Source: Monosporascus cannonballus | Lineage: Eukaryota > Ascomycota > Sordariomycetes > Xylariales | Assembly (NCBI GenBank): GCA_004154925.1 | Contig: QJNS01000114.1 | Location: 1 to 64,000, forward strand | DNA length: 64,000 nt | Direction of reading: 5' to 3' | In this document: positions 27,001 through 39,447 of the stretch, piece by piece | Numbering within the stretch: the first letter of the stretch is position 1 | Layout: each line of letters opens with the position of its first letter | The notes under the pieces: generated by a model | Databases searched by the model: none | What the model was told of the DNA's origin: nothing | What the model saw: the letters and a program-made list of their open reading frames with translations, nothing else | Program-made: the position numbers and the translations under genes

Positions 27001-27994
27001 GGCAGGCGTCTTTCCCCCAGTAGCTCTGACGTAACGGTGTTGTCGTTTAACTTCAGCGACCTATGGTAACCGATGCGCAGAATCCCGTATATCACTCCCC
27101 GGAGCGTAGAGCATGCATGTGAACCGCCCCCCTCTCAAAGTAACCGAATCTACCGGTTGGGGAATAACTGTTAACTTGCGATATTCGAAACACACGTCAT
27201 GTGGGGGGATCAGCTCGACGAGGTTTTACTGGCGCTCTTGTGTTAAAACTCGATTTCGTGCAGCAAGGTCTAGTCAGCCCTATTCTTCCCCCTCCCCCCC
27301 TTATCCCGTATTGGCTTGGGTCGGACAAACAAGACGAGGCTAAACGGCACCGCCCCCTCTATCCGCCGAGCCCGATACCGCGAGAGATCAGCCATAGCGA
27401 GGCAGTATTATACTATGATGTTCCCATGGAAGGCTCCGAGACGGCCGCTACAAGGCAGACCTCGCGCCTCGAACCAATCACATTACAATGCCGCCGAAAG
27501 TCCCAGTCTGGCCAGCCAGTCAGCACGGCTCAGAGGCGCTCTCTCATATCGCATGGCTACAGCATGATCTTCTGTAAGAGGCGGGGAATCCCGTAATGTT
27601 AGTAGAGTGGAGCTCTCGGGAGTGGTATTGGGAAGACACACAGAAATGACTTTCGAGAATGTACGTTACTTACCCACGATTAGATAGTTCATACGTATTG
27701 CCGCGGAAAACAATGTGAGAATAAAATAGCACTCTGAGTACCGCTTAAACGCCTGCAAGGGCATATAGATCGCGGATTGATGAGAAAAAGTTAAGATGAG
27801 GACGGCGAGAACGACTCTTTAATGTCCGACGAGGAGGTGCCGATGTAATATATTTCAAGTAGAAGGATAAGACACGCAAAGGGTATTTGATCTATACATG
27901 CTGGCAGCGTCTGAACAAAACTGCTTTGGGCCGAGTTAACGCCTTAACGACCATGGGAAAGCAAGTATCTATCTATCTAAGTCAGTCCCGCCGT
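21004..27994. other. 7-kb gene-free region
   Basis: This is the longest stretch without a recognisable gene outside the AT-rich block. The frames seen are at most about 130 codons, overlap on different strands, and match no family I know. There is no RIP-like AT shift and no visible terminal repeat. A short T- and A-rich patch lies at about 26,910-26,990. The right end holds the 3' flank of the DDHD phospholipase gene. Unrecognised non-coding RNA genes cannot be excluded. Confidence 0.5.
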
Positions 27995-30900
27995 CTAACC
28001 CGTCGACGGGACAATCCGCTTGGTGGCTTTCGTCGCCCTCATGGCCGGCAACGTGTTCGCCTTGCCCGGCTTCCTGCCGATTTCCATACAGAGCATGCGG
28101 ATAAGGTCGTGGTTCACCCAGTAGCTCGAGTGGGCACTGAGCATGTTCAGGTACTGCAACTCGAGAGGGCCGCCGCCCGACCGTAGGAAGTAGTCAATCT
28201 GGCCGTTGTCGTTTAGCAGATATGCCTTCTTCTCCGCAATCTCCTCGCGCGTGAAATCGTGGACCTCTAACTCTAGCTGCGAAGGCAGGCGTACCGCTGG
28301 AGGTCTGGCAATGCCGGGATTGCCCGAGGCGTTGGACGAGGAGACCCCAGGCACAATGCTCATCACCGCGTTGCCCATAGACTGCAAAAAAGAGGTGGTC
28401 GTGCTCGGGACATATGCTGTTTTTAAACTAGCTGCGTAGGTCGGGTCCACAGTACCGTTTAGTAAGTAAGCAACAGCGTCTTCCCTTGCGAGGACATTGT
28501 AGATGTTGTCCACGGCGATGCAGCCGAACGAGCCTGCGCTCCCAACTACGCCTGCCGACACGGTATCAGCCGGGTCTGCGCCCGGTTTCTTGCGCCCTCT
28601 CCGAGGCATTAGGGCTCCTCTTTCGAGGAGCAAGAAGAACGCGGCTGGGCTACCTAGGAAGAACAGGTTTTTTGTATCAAATTCGAAATGTTCGAGTTGC
28701 ATGGGTTTCTCCAGCTGCAACGGGGGTACAACTGTGGGCTGTCGCGATAGCACCTCGAGTGACATAACGCTCCCAAGCGAATGTCCGATCACATGGACCC
28801 TTCCCCTCTTCGAGAACCCCGGATTGTTTTGGCACCAGAGCCTGTAGACTCGGTTTGCTTCACCGACCACGGCCGCCACCATCTTCGGCTTGTGATGTGA
28901 CATATAGAACGGGATATCAAACATGACATCAGAAATCATACTGCGGACGGCCGGGATGGTTTTGGGTTCAATATCCCTGAGGCCGAAACCCTGCGGGTTG
29001 TAGGTGTCCTTGTCCTCTTCTTTCGTCGGGCCCCCTTCTTCAAACGACAAATTCTCTCTCCAGTTCACTGGAAGTACCATAATGCCATTCTGGCCATCCC
29101 GTAACATTGCTCTAACGGCTTCGTTTCGAAGCTCTACGTTGATGGCTCGCCGAAAGGCGTTTATGGCGTGTGTGAAGTGGTAAGTTTGGACGCGTTCTGC
29201 CAATTTCTGACCAATACCGTGGATCACCAAAACTAGGTCGCTGACTTGGCCACGCTCTTTCTCAGCTTCGCAGGCAGCGCAAACACCTTCCACGGGCCTC
29301 TGGCTGTCATTTCCACCAGATAACTCATATCGCTGAGAGTATTGCTGCTGTGTCTGTTTCTTCTGGTGTTTTCTCATCCATACTTCGTAGTCAAATCCTC
29401 GCACAACCGGGATGCCAACCGTGAAGCCCTTAGCTATCTTCGCGACTGGTCTTCTACCGTAGTACGCCGAGGGTTTCAAGCTCGGTTTGAGAAGAAATGC
29501 CGTGGTGCTGTCCTTATATATAACATGGTATTGCTCGAACTTCTTCTGCGTCGGAGCCGACGCTGTATTGTCCTCGTTGGAGGAAGGTAATAGACTCCCC
29601 TCCGCAGCTGCTTCACCACGGAAACAACGTGCGGCACAGAAGGGGTTGCTTGATATGGGTGGCTCGATGTCTTCTGTTCGTCCCCTGGCCGAAGATTTAG
29701 GCTCTTTTGGCCATAACGGGTGCGACACCTTCTCCTCCCCCAGCGGGCCTACTTCTATTGCAGATCTCAATTCATCAGCCCAAGTCTCGGTATGAGGTTT
29801 GAGCTCTCGATAGCCTGCTTCTAGCTGATTGGCAACAGCAGGATCGAGTGGTCTCATATCATCTCTACGCGACGTCAACGAGCCACATCCATCCCACGAG
29901 TACGAACACTCTTACCTATAGAACCAAGTCGCCCTCAGGACGGTGGCGATGTCATTAACTGGGGACCAGTATATTGGCTTCATCTGCAACGCCGGGAGAG
30001 AGACTTTGTGAAGCCTAGAGACCCCAACGGGTATGTCGACGGAATTATGATGCTGCTCCTTCTCGCTTTGTGGAAGCGGAGGGCCGGGGGAGTCTGTGAC
30101 ATCAACCTGTTTCTCTTCTACACCAGAAAGTCTAGTTGTTTTGCTATATAAGCTTGACGTAGCACCCCTCGGCAGTGATGACGGCGGAGAGGACAAGGTG
30201 GGCTCCGGTGTACCTACTCGTACAAAGGGCCTACCTGAGATGCCGTGATCTGGGAGTGGAGACCTGGCAACAGGAGGCATGTCCCCCTCTGAGGCGGGCA
30301 AGGAAACACTCCGGACATTTGACTGAGACCGTGCTCTTGCTGTTAATTTCTGAGAGACAGAGGCGTCCGCTGGCTCTCTCTTGCTGGAGGGGAGACTGCC
30401 CGGATAGTCGAAAGACCTGCCACTAAACTTATTTTCCGTCGTGGTAACAGATGCCTCAGAATTCGTGCGCAGCGTCGCCATCTCGGCCATGACATCCTGG
30501 GCGACCTTCTCTCTGTCTAGCCCTTTCTGGTGTCTCCGGGCAACGGCGCAGAACGATGTCCGTAAGGCGATCCCAGCATCGGGGAGGAGATCACGACAGC
30601 ATAGAGTTACCGTAGTGCCTGGGACGGATACTGGGTCTACAGGATCGATGACGGGATGCGTCGTTTCCCGTGATGGGCCCTCACGAGCATGCTTTTCGGC
30701 ATGCTTCACAGCCAGGTCGTGGACGATGGCAGTCAGTTTGTCGGCATTGGCGCGGGCTAGGGATGGGCTGGGGCTTCGACTACGTCGGGCCTGGGCATGG
30801 TTGCGACAATGTTGGGCAGAAGCAAGGCCCAGCCAGGCCCTTTCCAGCGCATTATTATCTCCCCGTGAGAACGGTTGGAGATTAGCTTTGGAAGCCTTCG

Positions 30901-31093
30901 AGTCGGTCGTCGTAGCGGTAATGGCGGATGCGGAGAGAGGGTCATCAATGGGGATCGGGGAGCTATAGAAGTACTGGGCGTTTATCGGAGGTATTTCGTC
31001 GAGCTCGGAGGGCGGAAAGGGCTGAGCCACGGGTGCTAGACGGCATTCTGGCCCGAAGTTATGGGATTTGGGGATGTCCCCGTAATAGTTCAT
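27995..31093 (-). CDS. DDHD-domain phospholipase (PA-PLA1-like; relative of yeast Ddl1/YOR022C)
   Basis: Exons 31093-29916 and 29864-27995 give 1,015 residues. The 51-bp intron 29865-29915 (AG|GTAAGAG...GTAG) joins RATWFY to RDDMRPLDP, a segment conserved before the catalytic region of intracellular phospholipase A1 proteins. The lipase motif GHSLGS lies near residue 750 (VHVIGHSLGSVMSLEVL) after the oxyanion-side VIHGIGQKL. The DDHD domain shows FFLGSPAAFFLLLERG and FGCIAVDNIYNVL, then the metal-like residues in QIDYFLRSGGG and SAHSSYWVNHDL. The N-terminal ~350 residues are Ser/Pro-rich and not recognisable. These enzymes hydrolyse acyl chains of phospholipids at membranes or mitochondria; substrate here is inferred. 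The stop is at 27995. Confidence 0.9.
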
Positions 31094-34000
31094 GTTTCGG
31101 GACAGGACGTCATGAGTTGGCTGGCGGCGATGGCGGCGGCAGACGGAAGTCGAGGTGATGCCGAGGTTGCTAACATGTACGATCTCAGGTTACGCCTATG
31201 CTATGCAGAGATACCAGGCTGTTGGAAGAAGTAGAGCTTGCAAGAGTCAACCTCCTGCTGAAATATCTGGGTGGGTTCAAAAATGGGGATAGTTTCATGA
31301 GCCTGGCTTTTCATGCACGCACGTTACTCGACAGATCAGCCGCCAAAAGGATCCAAGTGGGAATCCGTATCACAGGTGAAACTTTCCCCTCTCTGTCGTC
31401 GATACACTGTTAGTCCAGTTCATCTATGTATGAGGAGTTGTGAAATCAGGATGGCCAAGCGGCTCTCGCGAGTAAATTCTAATCCCCAATAATGTTAAAT
31501 GTCGGTTAAGTGCCTGGGAACTGTAGCATGTGAGAATGCCAGCGATTTAATGACGTGTGAGAGAGGAGAAGTGTGGCTGACGTTTGGTTTCCTTGCTTCG
31601 GCGCCACATCCTTAGAGCGTTACCTCCTATTATGGATGACATCCTACGTGCTAAGCTGCACGGAGAGGTACCTTTAGTACCAGTTGTGTACACACATATT
31701 TAGTGCCTTCGACGTTGGAGCTAGGGCCCGCCGGGGGGCCAGGCGGTTATGTTTACCTACCCGGAGCCCACAATGGACCCGTCATTCCGGGACCACCGAT
31801 TGCTCCGTAACTACCAGTACCTATTAGATATACCTTATGATAACAAGTTTGGTATACGTCCTGTCATGTGGACGGTCAACATACATAACTCGAAGTAGAT
31901 ATCTGTAGCCAAACACATGCAAGGCTGATCTGATGCTTTCTATCAGGACGCTCTCAGAGCATGCCAGTTCCTGGTCCACTACCACCTGAAAGCTGACAAA
32001 TACGCACGTGCAATATCAACCCGTATACATGTGCTTGCCTAGGCGCCAATGGACAGGGGCTGCCCCATGTGCTTCCCCGGATGGATGCTTAACGCAGTAT
32101 GCATCGAGATGGGTTGGCACTTCTTATGCATAACACATCAGCGTGGAATGTCCCATGGCGGTAAATATGCATGCAAGCATACCCAAGCGGCTAACTTAAC
32201 CTCTTTGCTTTGACGACAATAGCGAAACATATAACAACGTGAGAGATACAGTAGACTCCTGCTAAGGTGACAGATGTATGTGTGTACCTCCTTTATGTTA
32301 TATCATAAACGTCTGATAAGGTGCAATTTGGGTAAGGTTTAGTCTAGAGTTTAACTGTGAGTTAGGCTACCGTATACTCGGTATCAGGCCGAAGATTAAC
32401 GTCCCGGCCAGGTACCCTCTGCGGTTAGGTCTAACGGTATTCTTAGGTTTCACTTCTAATTGATAAAATCACTTTATTATCGTGATCGGGTAATGCATTA
32501 GCTGCTGTATGCATAATAATTTAGTTTGAAAATAATTAAAAAGGCCATTTTAATTTAAAGTTATTTAATGAAATACCCAACTAAGATGCTAAACTTACCC
32601 TACGATATAGTATTGACTCGCCTAGAATGAGCCATGCTGCCAGCATTATTAGCCCATCACTAACGAGCACCGATGCTTGTCCCATTGGTCATCGCTGAAG
32701 GTACCCGCTTGGATTTTCACTTACCTTCCCTGCAGCTATCCACGCAATAATAGTCATGACTACTAATAAGATGTTAGCTTCGGAGGCACGCTCCACTCAC
32801 ATACACATACGTCGCTGGTTGGTGTGTATGATCATCAGATGCTCCCCTTCTCTTCGGCTGCATCTCGTTTGTCTTAAAGACGTGGAAAGGCCTATTAAGG
32901 GTCATTGGAGGGTTACTCTTTGCTATGCACACTGATATGTCCGTCGATTCGTTGATTTAGCTGGGTTTTCCATGCGGGGATATGATCTTGGATGGTTCGA
33001 GTATCTTCAAGTTGAGGCGAGGAATGTGTTGCGTTAATAACTGTTGTGGTTGTCATGCTTCTAATTACAATTGCGGCGTCCGTTACACACACCCACTAAC
33101 TTGGTTATCTAATAAGTACTCTTATGAGGTAGGCGCTCTAAATCTAGTGTAAGGAGCCAGGTCTTGACGAGGTTCTTATCAGTTCTCGTGACAGGGAAAC
33201 TCGTTTTGCTCTTTAAGTTATAGTAACGCGTCTCTTTGTCAAGATTATATTCGGTGACATAAACCCCCTTGCACCTGGAAGCAAGGCTTATTGCCGAACT
33301 GATCAACACCAGATCTATTATAGAGACTCCAGGGATTAGACCCAGACCCAACCAGCCCTTGTCAACCCTGTCAAGGTGGTTGACCTAAAAGATGATAGTG
33401 CCCAGAGCCACAACAATTATTTTGTCTACTACCTTGCCTGTCAATCAAATCCGTTGTGAGAGGCAAAAGAAGTGGCGGGCACGCAAATTGGGTTGTCTCG
33501 AAGCACTGTAGATCACCACTGCCCAACGTATAAGTACTGTGTATGTGTGAAATGAAGAACACCCGGTACTCGTCCAGGGCAGAATCTCACCCCCTGATTA
33601 GGAACTCGTATTGTGTTCCAAGAACCATCCTCTACCCGCATCGAAGATAATCGCGACGAGGCAATTCGACCACAAGCCTGAGATATACAATACAAATATC
33701 ATATACAGTACGGTATATGCGTGCCTCCCACAAGGACATATTCAGTTTGCTCTCGACTGCCTCTCCCCCCCCCAGCTCTGTCTTATCTGCCGCCGTGTCT
33801 GCTGCGACAGGGGGTCCCTGGACGATAACGTTGCGACTCCAATCAGCATTGACGCCACATGTGAAACATCAACGCTGCCAGATAACTTATACCCTCCGTA
33901 CTACGCTGCATTTGCGTTTCTTCCCTCCCCTCTCCTGTGTCGTTCGGTTTTCCTCTCTCTCCAAGAATTTCACGAATCTCTATCTAGACCTCTCTTGTAC

Positions 34001-34343
34001 TAAGAGACAAGATCCATCTTGTGGGTTGGTCTGACATTGTGTACTTAGTCACGCAATACCGTACTCGCCTAGAGCACCCCATTCTTGAGCCAACGTTGTC
34101 GCCAATCTAGTCCCTGTCGTTCTATTGGCCCCCTACCACTTCCCCGCAATCAGCTTTACCTCAACAGCGTATCCATCGTGGACTAGTTGCATGATCCGCG
34201 AGGAGCGTCAGCCCAGATGACTTATAGAGTCGCGACAACCCCAGAATCCTAACTGGCCGTATATCAGTTCTTAAAAACATCCATCTATCCTCCTATCTGG
34301 TTATTGCCCAAGGCTACGGTGCGCCAAACGATAGTCTGAGATT
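31094..34343. other. 3.2-kb divergent intergenic region between the DDHD gene and PPS1
   Basis: No gene is recognised. The left part is the promoter side of the DDHD gene. A small AT-rich island lies at about 32,455-32,580. A C/T-rich stretch at about 33,756-34,000, including a run of C near 33,765-33,773, resembles the pyrimidine-rich promoter and leader sequences of filamentous fungal genes and probably belongs to PPS1. A minus-strand frame at 33109-33351 was looked at but has no recognisable domain. Confidence 0.45.
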
Positions 34344-36548
34344 ATGGCCACAATTGCTTTGCCGAGATCGATCCCGCATCATCGATCGTCCTCCAGCATC
34401 GTTACTCTAACTTCTCCCATAGCTCTTGAGAGTCTCAATACACAACAGGTGCCATGTGCTGTACCGGTTCCCAACAAGCATATCCCAGCGTGCCCCACTG
34501 GGCCAGCTCCTACTCAGGAACCCAACACTCCCCCGGCATCCCCGAAGAGCGAAGACGAACCTCGACAGCCATCTCTATTGCACCCACCTGATGGGTACAC
34601 CCGCTTGGAGCAGGGTGCTCTTAACATCTATAGTATTGGTGCCAGAGATGTGGCTAGGGCTCTAGACTACATCTCACGAGAGCCCCTGCCAGACCCTTCA
34701 CTGGTCTTCCCCTGGTTCCATGGCTTACACCCAAACAATCATATTCAGCAAGCATTCTTCATTGCGAGGAGGAGAGCTCTAAGGAAGACGCCGTGCTGCC
34801 TGCGAGGGGTCACGGTCGTCAAAGCTGATGGGAATCTTGCTGTGTCCCGCTTGAAGGGTGCTATTTCACCAGAAGAATTCTTGCAGCCTGGCTCGGAAGG
34901 CGATTTCATCGACATAGACCCGAAAGAGGGCTTCTCCGTAAGGAACTTCCATATTCAAGCCGCCAAATCAGCCATGACATCCGATATCATTGTGTATGGG
35001 GACGACGCGGCTCAAGTCCGGAAGCTGGGATGGGAGATTGCATCGGCTCAGTCAAAGTGGCGCGAGAGGCACTTACATCAAAACCAGGAGATACCCGAAT
35101 ATAACACTTTCATTTGTTTGAATTCATTCAAGGAGTTCGAAGAGATGCATGGTGAGGTTGTAGCGGTTGATTCGGAAGGCCGCTTGACAGGCGCCGTTGT
35201 GGACCTTTTTCATCAGGAGAGGGCGGAAATGCACGCCATGTCAAAGGCTTCTCAGATCTCCCATAACGTGTGGCTAGGACCGACTCCGGAGCCAGGTGGC
35301 GAAGAGGAGAAGGAGTATGACATTTTAATTGAATGCAGTGACCTTGGTCGACTAAGTCCTTCAGCACTGCAAGCAATCGCCGAAGGGCCCGACGAGGATA
35401 TTAAGGATCCATACCTGGAATTCCCGTCGTCGGGAAGCATCCTCCCACCAACGTGGTCTCATGCGGAAGCAGACGGGATTCTCGAGACCTGCAACTGGAT
35501 ATGGCATCTCGCTCACGGAACGCTCCCGGCTAGACCGGACATCGATTCAGATGGTGATACAACCATGTCCGACAGGATAACTGGTACCCGCCGGCCACGA
35601 AAGATCCTCATACACTGTGCTGATGGGTATACGGAGTCTACCATGCTCGGCATCGCCTACTTTAGTTACAGCACTGGACGGCCTGTTCCGGATGCCTGGC
35701 TGAATCTGCACACAACCATGAAGCGGAACTTCTTTGCGTACCCAACGGACGTAGCTTTGCTTACTTCAATATCGGCACGACTACTACGCGAGTCGCCTGT
35801 TTGCGCAGACAAGAGCCTCTCGGAAATCACGTCTCTAGTGAAGAACGAGCCAAGATGGCTCGCTAGCCTGGACGGCTCCTTCCCCAGCCGAGTACTCGAC
35901 TATATGTATCTGGGCAACATCGGGCACGCCAATAATCCCGGCCTGCTCAAGGCGTTGGGGATAGGCCAGATTCTCAGTGTCGGCGAGACGGCGATGTGGC
36001 GGGATGGTGAGCTTGAGGAATGGGGTGAAGATAACGTGTATGTGATCCAGGGGGTGCAGGATAACGGCATTGATCCGTTAACGGAAGAATTTGCGAACTG
36101 TCTAGAATTTATTGGTAAGTCATTAGCGTTGACCCCCCCCCTGGGCAGTGCTCTTCCCCACGCTGACTGGGGCTTTCCCTTTTGTACCTTTGTGGATCCG
36201 AAGACTAACGGGATCTACTCCGCAGACCGGGGGCGTCGGAATGGGACCGCAACGCTGGTCCACTGTCGGGTCGGCGTCTCTCGTAGCGCCACCATCTGCA
36301 TCGCGGAAGTGATGCGCTCCCTAAACCTCTCGTTGCCGCGGGCATACTGTTTTGTCCGCGCTCGTCGGTTGAACGTCATCATCCAGCCTCACCTGAGATT
36401 TATCTACGAGCTGCTCAAGTGGGAAGAAGCCTTGCAGACCAAACACCGAGCTGAAAATGCTCGGGGGGCGACAAGCCTGCACCGAGAGATGGAATGGGGC
36501 GAGATCACCCGAGAAATCGCTCTCATGAATCGACCTTACGCCAGGTAA
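34344..36548 (+). CDS. PPS1: Dual-specificity protein phosphatase Pps1
   Basis: Exons 34344-36114 and 36226-36548 give 697 residues. The intron 36115-36225 (GTAAGT, branch ACTAAC, CGCAG) is 111 bp, a multiple of three, and has no stop, so an unspliced reading adds 37 residues just before the catalytic loop. Splicing gives EFIDRGRRNGTATLVHCRVG, the normal phosphatase sequence. The active-site loop is HCRVGVSRSAT with Cys604 and Arg610. An upstream domain carries HCADGYTES (Cys425) in which Glu431 replaces the catalytic Arg, so it is probably an inactive second phosphatase fold. The N-terminal LEQGALNIYSIGARD region also fits Pps1. Pps1 in yeast dephosphorylates Ser/Thr and Tyr and is linked to cell-cycle and DNA-synthesis control; the role here is inferred. 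Confidence 0.9.
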   Translation: MATIALPRSIPHHRSSSSIVTLTSPIALESLNTQQVPCAVPVPNKHIPACPTGPAPTQEPNTPPASPKSEDEPRQPSLLHPPDGYTRLEQGALNIYSIGARDVARALDYISREPLPDPSLVFPWFHGLHPNNHIQQAFFIARRRALRKTPCCLRGVTVVKADGNLAVSRLKGAISPEEFLQPGSEGDFIDIDPKEGFSVRNFHIQAAKSAMTSDIIVYGDDAAQVRKLGWEIASAQSKWRERHLHQNQEIPEYNTFICLNSFKEFEEMHGEVVAVDSEGRLTGAVVDLFHQERAEMHAMSKASQISHNVWLGPTPEPGGEEEKEYDILIECSDLGRLSPSALQAIAEGPDEDIKDPYLEFPSSGSILPPTWSHAEADGILETCNWIWHLAHGTLPARPDIDSDGDTTMSDRITGTRRPRKILIHCADGYTESTMLGIAYFSYSTGRPVPDAWLNLHTTMKRNFFAYPTDVALLTSISARLLRESPVCADKSLSEITSLVKNEPRWLASLDGSFPSRVLDYMYLGNIGHANNPGLLKALGIGQILSVGETAMWRDGELEEWGEDNVYVIQGVQDNGIDPLTEEFANCLEFIGKSLALTPPLGSALPHADWGFPFCTFVDPKTNGIYSADRGRRNGTATLVHCRVGVSRSATICIAEVMRSLNLSLPRAYCFVRARRLNVIIQPHLRFIYELLKWEEALQTKHRAENARGATSLHREMEWGEITREIALMNRPYAR

Positions 36549-37911
36549 ACCGTTGCAGGTGAAAGCCTGCAGCTGGTTGACTTCGGGATGGCACCGATAA
36601 TACCACTCTTCTCGTGCCGGCTAATGGCGAGGAATAACGTCATATCACGGGAGAATATTTATTTTACTTTGGACCACAATCATACCCATTCGCTGGCACT
36701 GTTTGGCATCTTGGGTTTCCAGGCTTGGGGTAATGGGAAAGGGATGTTATTTGAAGACGGCAACACATATCTGAAGCGCCGGCTCTTTTCTTCTTTTTGA
36801 CGACGGCATGAATCATTTCTTCTTTTCCTTCGCTTCAGGGATTTATTCACGCGATTACGGCCGAAAAAGGCAGGGGAAGGCTCAAAGGGGGTTGGGCCAC
36901 TTCTACACTTCCGGTGGCCCTAATGTATTATCATCCCATTTGATGGCGCCATACTCAACCATTTGATTGTCGCGGGGAGTAAGTAAACGAGATAGGGATA
37001 AGGCCTGATCTCATCCGAGTTAATCTGCGCCGGGGGCTGGTTTTTCTTCTACTGTTGTTTACGGACCACACGTATTGGCCCATTTACATCCGGAGGCGGT
37101 GGGGGATTTTGCAAGGTGTGAGATCCAGGATAAGGATATTGGTATTGCTGGGCTTGGCTCGACGGTATCGAGAAATTGTCACTACTTCTTGTCGTTTTTG
37201 AAAACCGGTTTTAAGCTAGGTGGGGGAGTGAGTGTGCTGGCCTCACCCCGGCCCGTGGACAATACCTGCCCCAAAAAGATAACAAGGGAAAACACTCGAG
37301 ATATGTATTTCTGCCGCTGTATGCTTCCTAAATGTTGACTGTGTTTAATTCATCTTCCCGTGAACGCTCCGCTGTCTCTTCTTTACTCGGATGTCTCAGA
37401 TGGCTTTAGTTTCAACTCCGAAGTGTCCAAAGGAAAGGGATGATGAGATCGACGGCTGACGGTAACGGAGAAGGACTACCACATATTCAAATGCGGTCGG
37501 CACGGACAAGACGTATTCATGAGCAGTTATATTAAGAATAGGTGGCGGAGCAGCCCGCTTGATTCATGAGACCCGAAGACGCCAAACGCTAATGCCAGAA
37601 CAACGCCCGAAACCACCCAGTGAAGGCCCCAACCGGATCGAGTGTATGCATGATCGCTGTGATGGTATGGCCTCCTCGCTTATGAGGGTGCAAAGCAATA
37701 AAACGCCGTTTAAATGCCAAACTTGACGGACGCTTTCGTGACAGTATGAAAAATCCTATCCTGCGCTCCCGGGATAGAGATTTATCCTCTGCGCTAGTTC
37801 TACTCCCGGAGCGGGTCAGTAGTTTCACCCATGAGCGCAGCAGTTAACCCACGGTGTCCATGACGTAAGCCTTTTAGTGAAAAAGGGGCAAGACGTAAGA
37901 GTGCCACCGCT
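36549..37911. other. Convergent intergenic region between PPS1 and ATG18
   Basis: This 1.4-kb stretch lies between two stop codons facing each other. It should hold both 3' untranslated regions. I see no domain-bearing frame and no clear structured RNA. Confidence 0.5.
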
Positions 37912-39447
37912 TTAAGGGTCGTAACCCGAGGCATCGAGCTTATCGTCACTATCAAGGACCCTGTAGGACAGTCAGTTATGACCATGTCTATGAAAAGAAG
38001 GCCATTACAGGGAAACTCAAACATACGAGAACTGCTTCACAAGATAGCCTTCCCCGCCCTGCTCCATGTCGATATTGAACACGTAGAAGCCGCCATCGCT
38101 AGTGACGACCATGACTTGCGGGCTCGTGCTACTCATAGCGACCACGCTGCGCAACTGACCGGACGTGCCTGATCGATGCGACGTGACTGAGCTTTTCGGG
38201 ATTTTGATGTACGCAAAGTCACGCAATGGTTCCCACATTTCCGTCACCGTCTGGGGTAGGTAGCTGCCAACCATGCCGGCCACGCTGCGACCCATCATCT
38301 GCGAGGACCGACGAAGTATGCTGCCAAACGAGCCACTCTGCCTCCTATGCGTCCCGGGGTTATTCGTTGACGCGGCAGGAGGCGCCGCTAAATCGGCCAC
38401 CTCGCTGGGTGGTGAGCCCTGTGCGCTGCTCGCAGATTCGTTACCGCTGTCGTAGCTGCGACTGCGAGACCAGCGGTCGGTGCGGGATGACGCCGTAGTC
38501 TCCGCTAACGAATTATTATTGGCGGGGGGACCTGGCTGTTGCAAGCGGAAAATGTGGACTGTGTCGGTGGTGGAAGAGACGCACAGGAGGGAGCTGGCGG
38601 CGTTGAACGACATGCTGTATATGGTGCTGGGGTATGTGCCTCTGCGGAACTGGAATAGCTTCTGGCCATGCGGGACTGAGAAGACCCTGATGATGGTGCC
38701 CGTTTCACTTGCTGTCGCTAAGAGGTTTCCTTCGTTATTAAGCGCTATGAACGACAACGGAGAGCGATGGGCCTCGATCACGTTTACGGCCTTGAGAGTG
38801 AGGGTGTCATATATGAGAACATCGCCGGACGTGACAGGGGCATATAGCGAAGGGGGCGGAGCATGCGACGGTCGTTTGTCCTGGGTATCCTCGCGTGGCT
38901 TCGGTAAGGGATAGGCGATATAACAATTCTCAGACGAGGGGGAGAGAGCACATATGGCGGCGGGATTTGGAGAGGTTGCGATATTGGTTAACAGGGACAT
39001 GTTGGAGATGTCGTAGAGGTAGATCTCATCCTCAAGGACGACAGCCAGGCGCTTACGGTTCAGGCGCACGGCAAGGATAGCAGAGGGGAAGGTGAGTTCG
39101 CAAATGACAGAGGCCCGCTTTTATATAGCACATTATATCAGCTAACCATGATCCCCGAAGCGATTAAACTTGGTGGATATGTAGAGCTTTCGTACCTTCG
39201 TATTCTGTATGATGAGGTGACGGGGTGAAAGCACGAGGGCCACCAGCGAAGTTGAGAAGAGCATCTCGAGTTTCGCGATGTTCCCGTCATCGCTGCTAAA
39301 TATCTTGGAGAACGGGTCGGTATGATATATACGAAAACCCTTAGAGGTACCGACAGCTAAGCAGCTGTGGTCCTGGTTGAAGGTGATAAAGTTGAGAGCT
39401 GCGTTGGACATGGTGACCGGAGATCGAGTCGGACTGGTTGCCGCCAC
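37912..39447 (-). CDS. ATG18: Autophagy protein Atg18 (PROPPIN, WD40 phosphoinositide-binding)
   Basis: Exons 39447-39196, 39117-38027 and 37960-37912 give about 463 residues, or 451 if translation begins at Met13 (39411, [16 protein letters not shown]), which is closer to the family start. Intron 39118-39195 (GTACGA...AAAG) joins QNTK to [17 protein letters not shown]. Intron 37961-38026 (GTATGT, branch CTGAC, TACAG) joins VKQFS to [15 protein letters not shown] and a TAA, so the last exon is only 49 nt. The phosphoinositide-binding FRRG motif is at residues 241-244 ([10 protein letters not shown]). A Ser-rich loop lies between the later blades. Atg18 binds PI3P/PI(3,5)P2 at the phagophore and vacuole and works with Atg2 in autophagosome formation. 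It shares a divergent promoter with PPM2. Confidence 0.95.

Noticed and set aside
27201..27596. 131-codon plus-strand frame
   Set aside because: No similarity to any family I know, no splice context, and length within what chance gives in stop-poor sequence.
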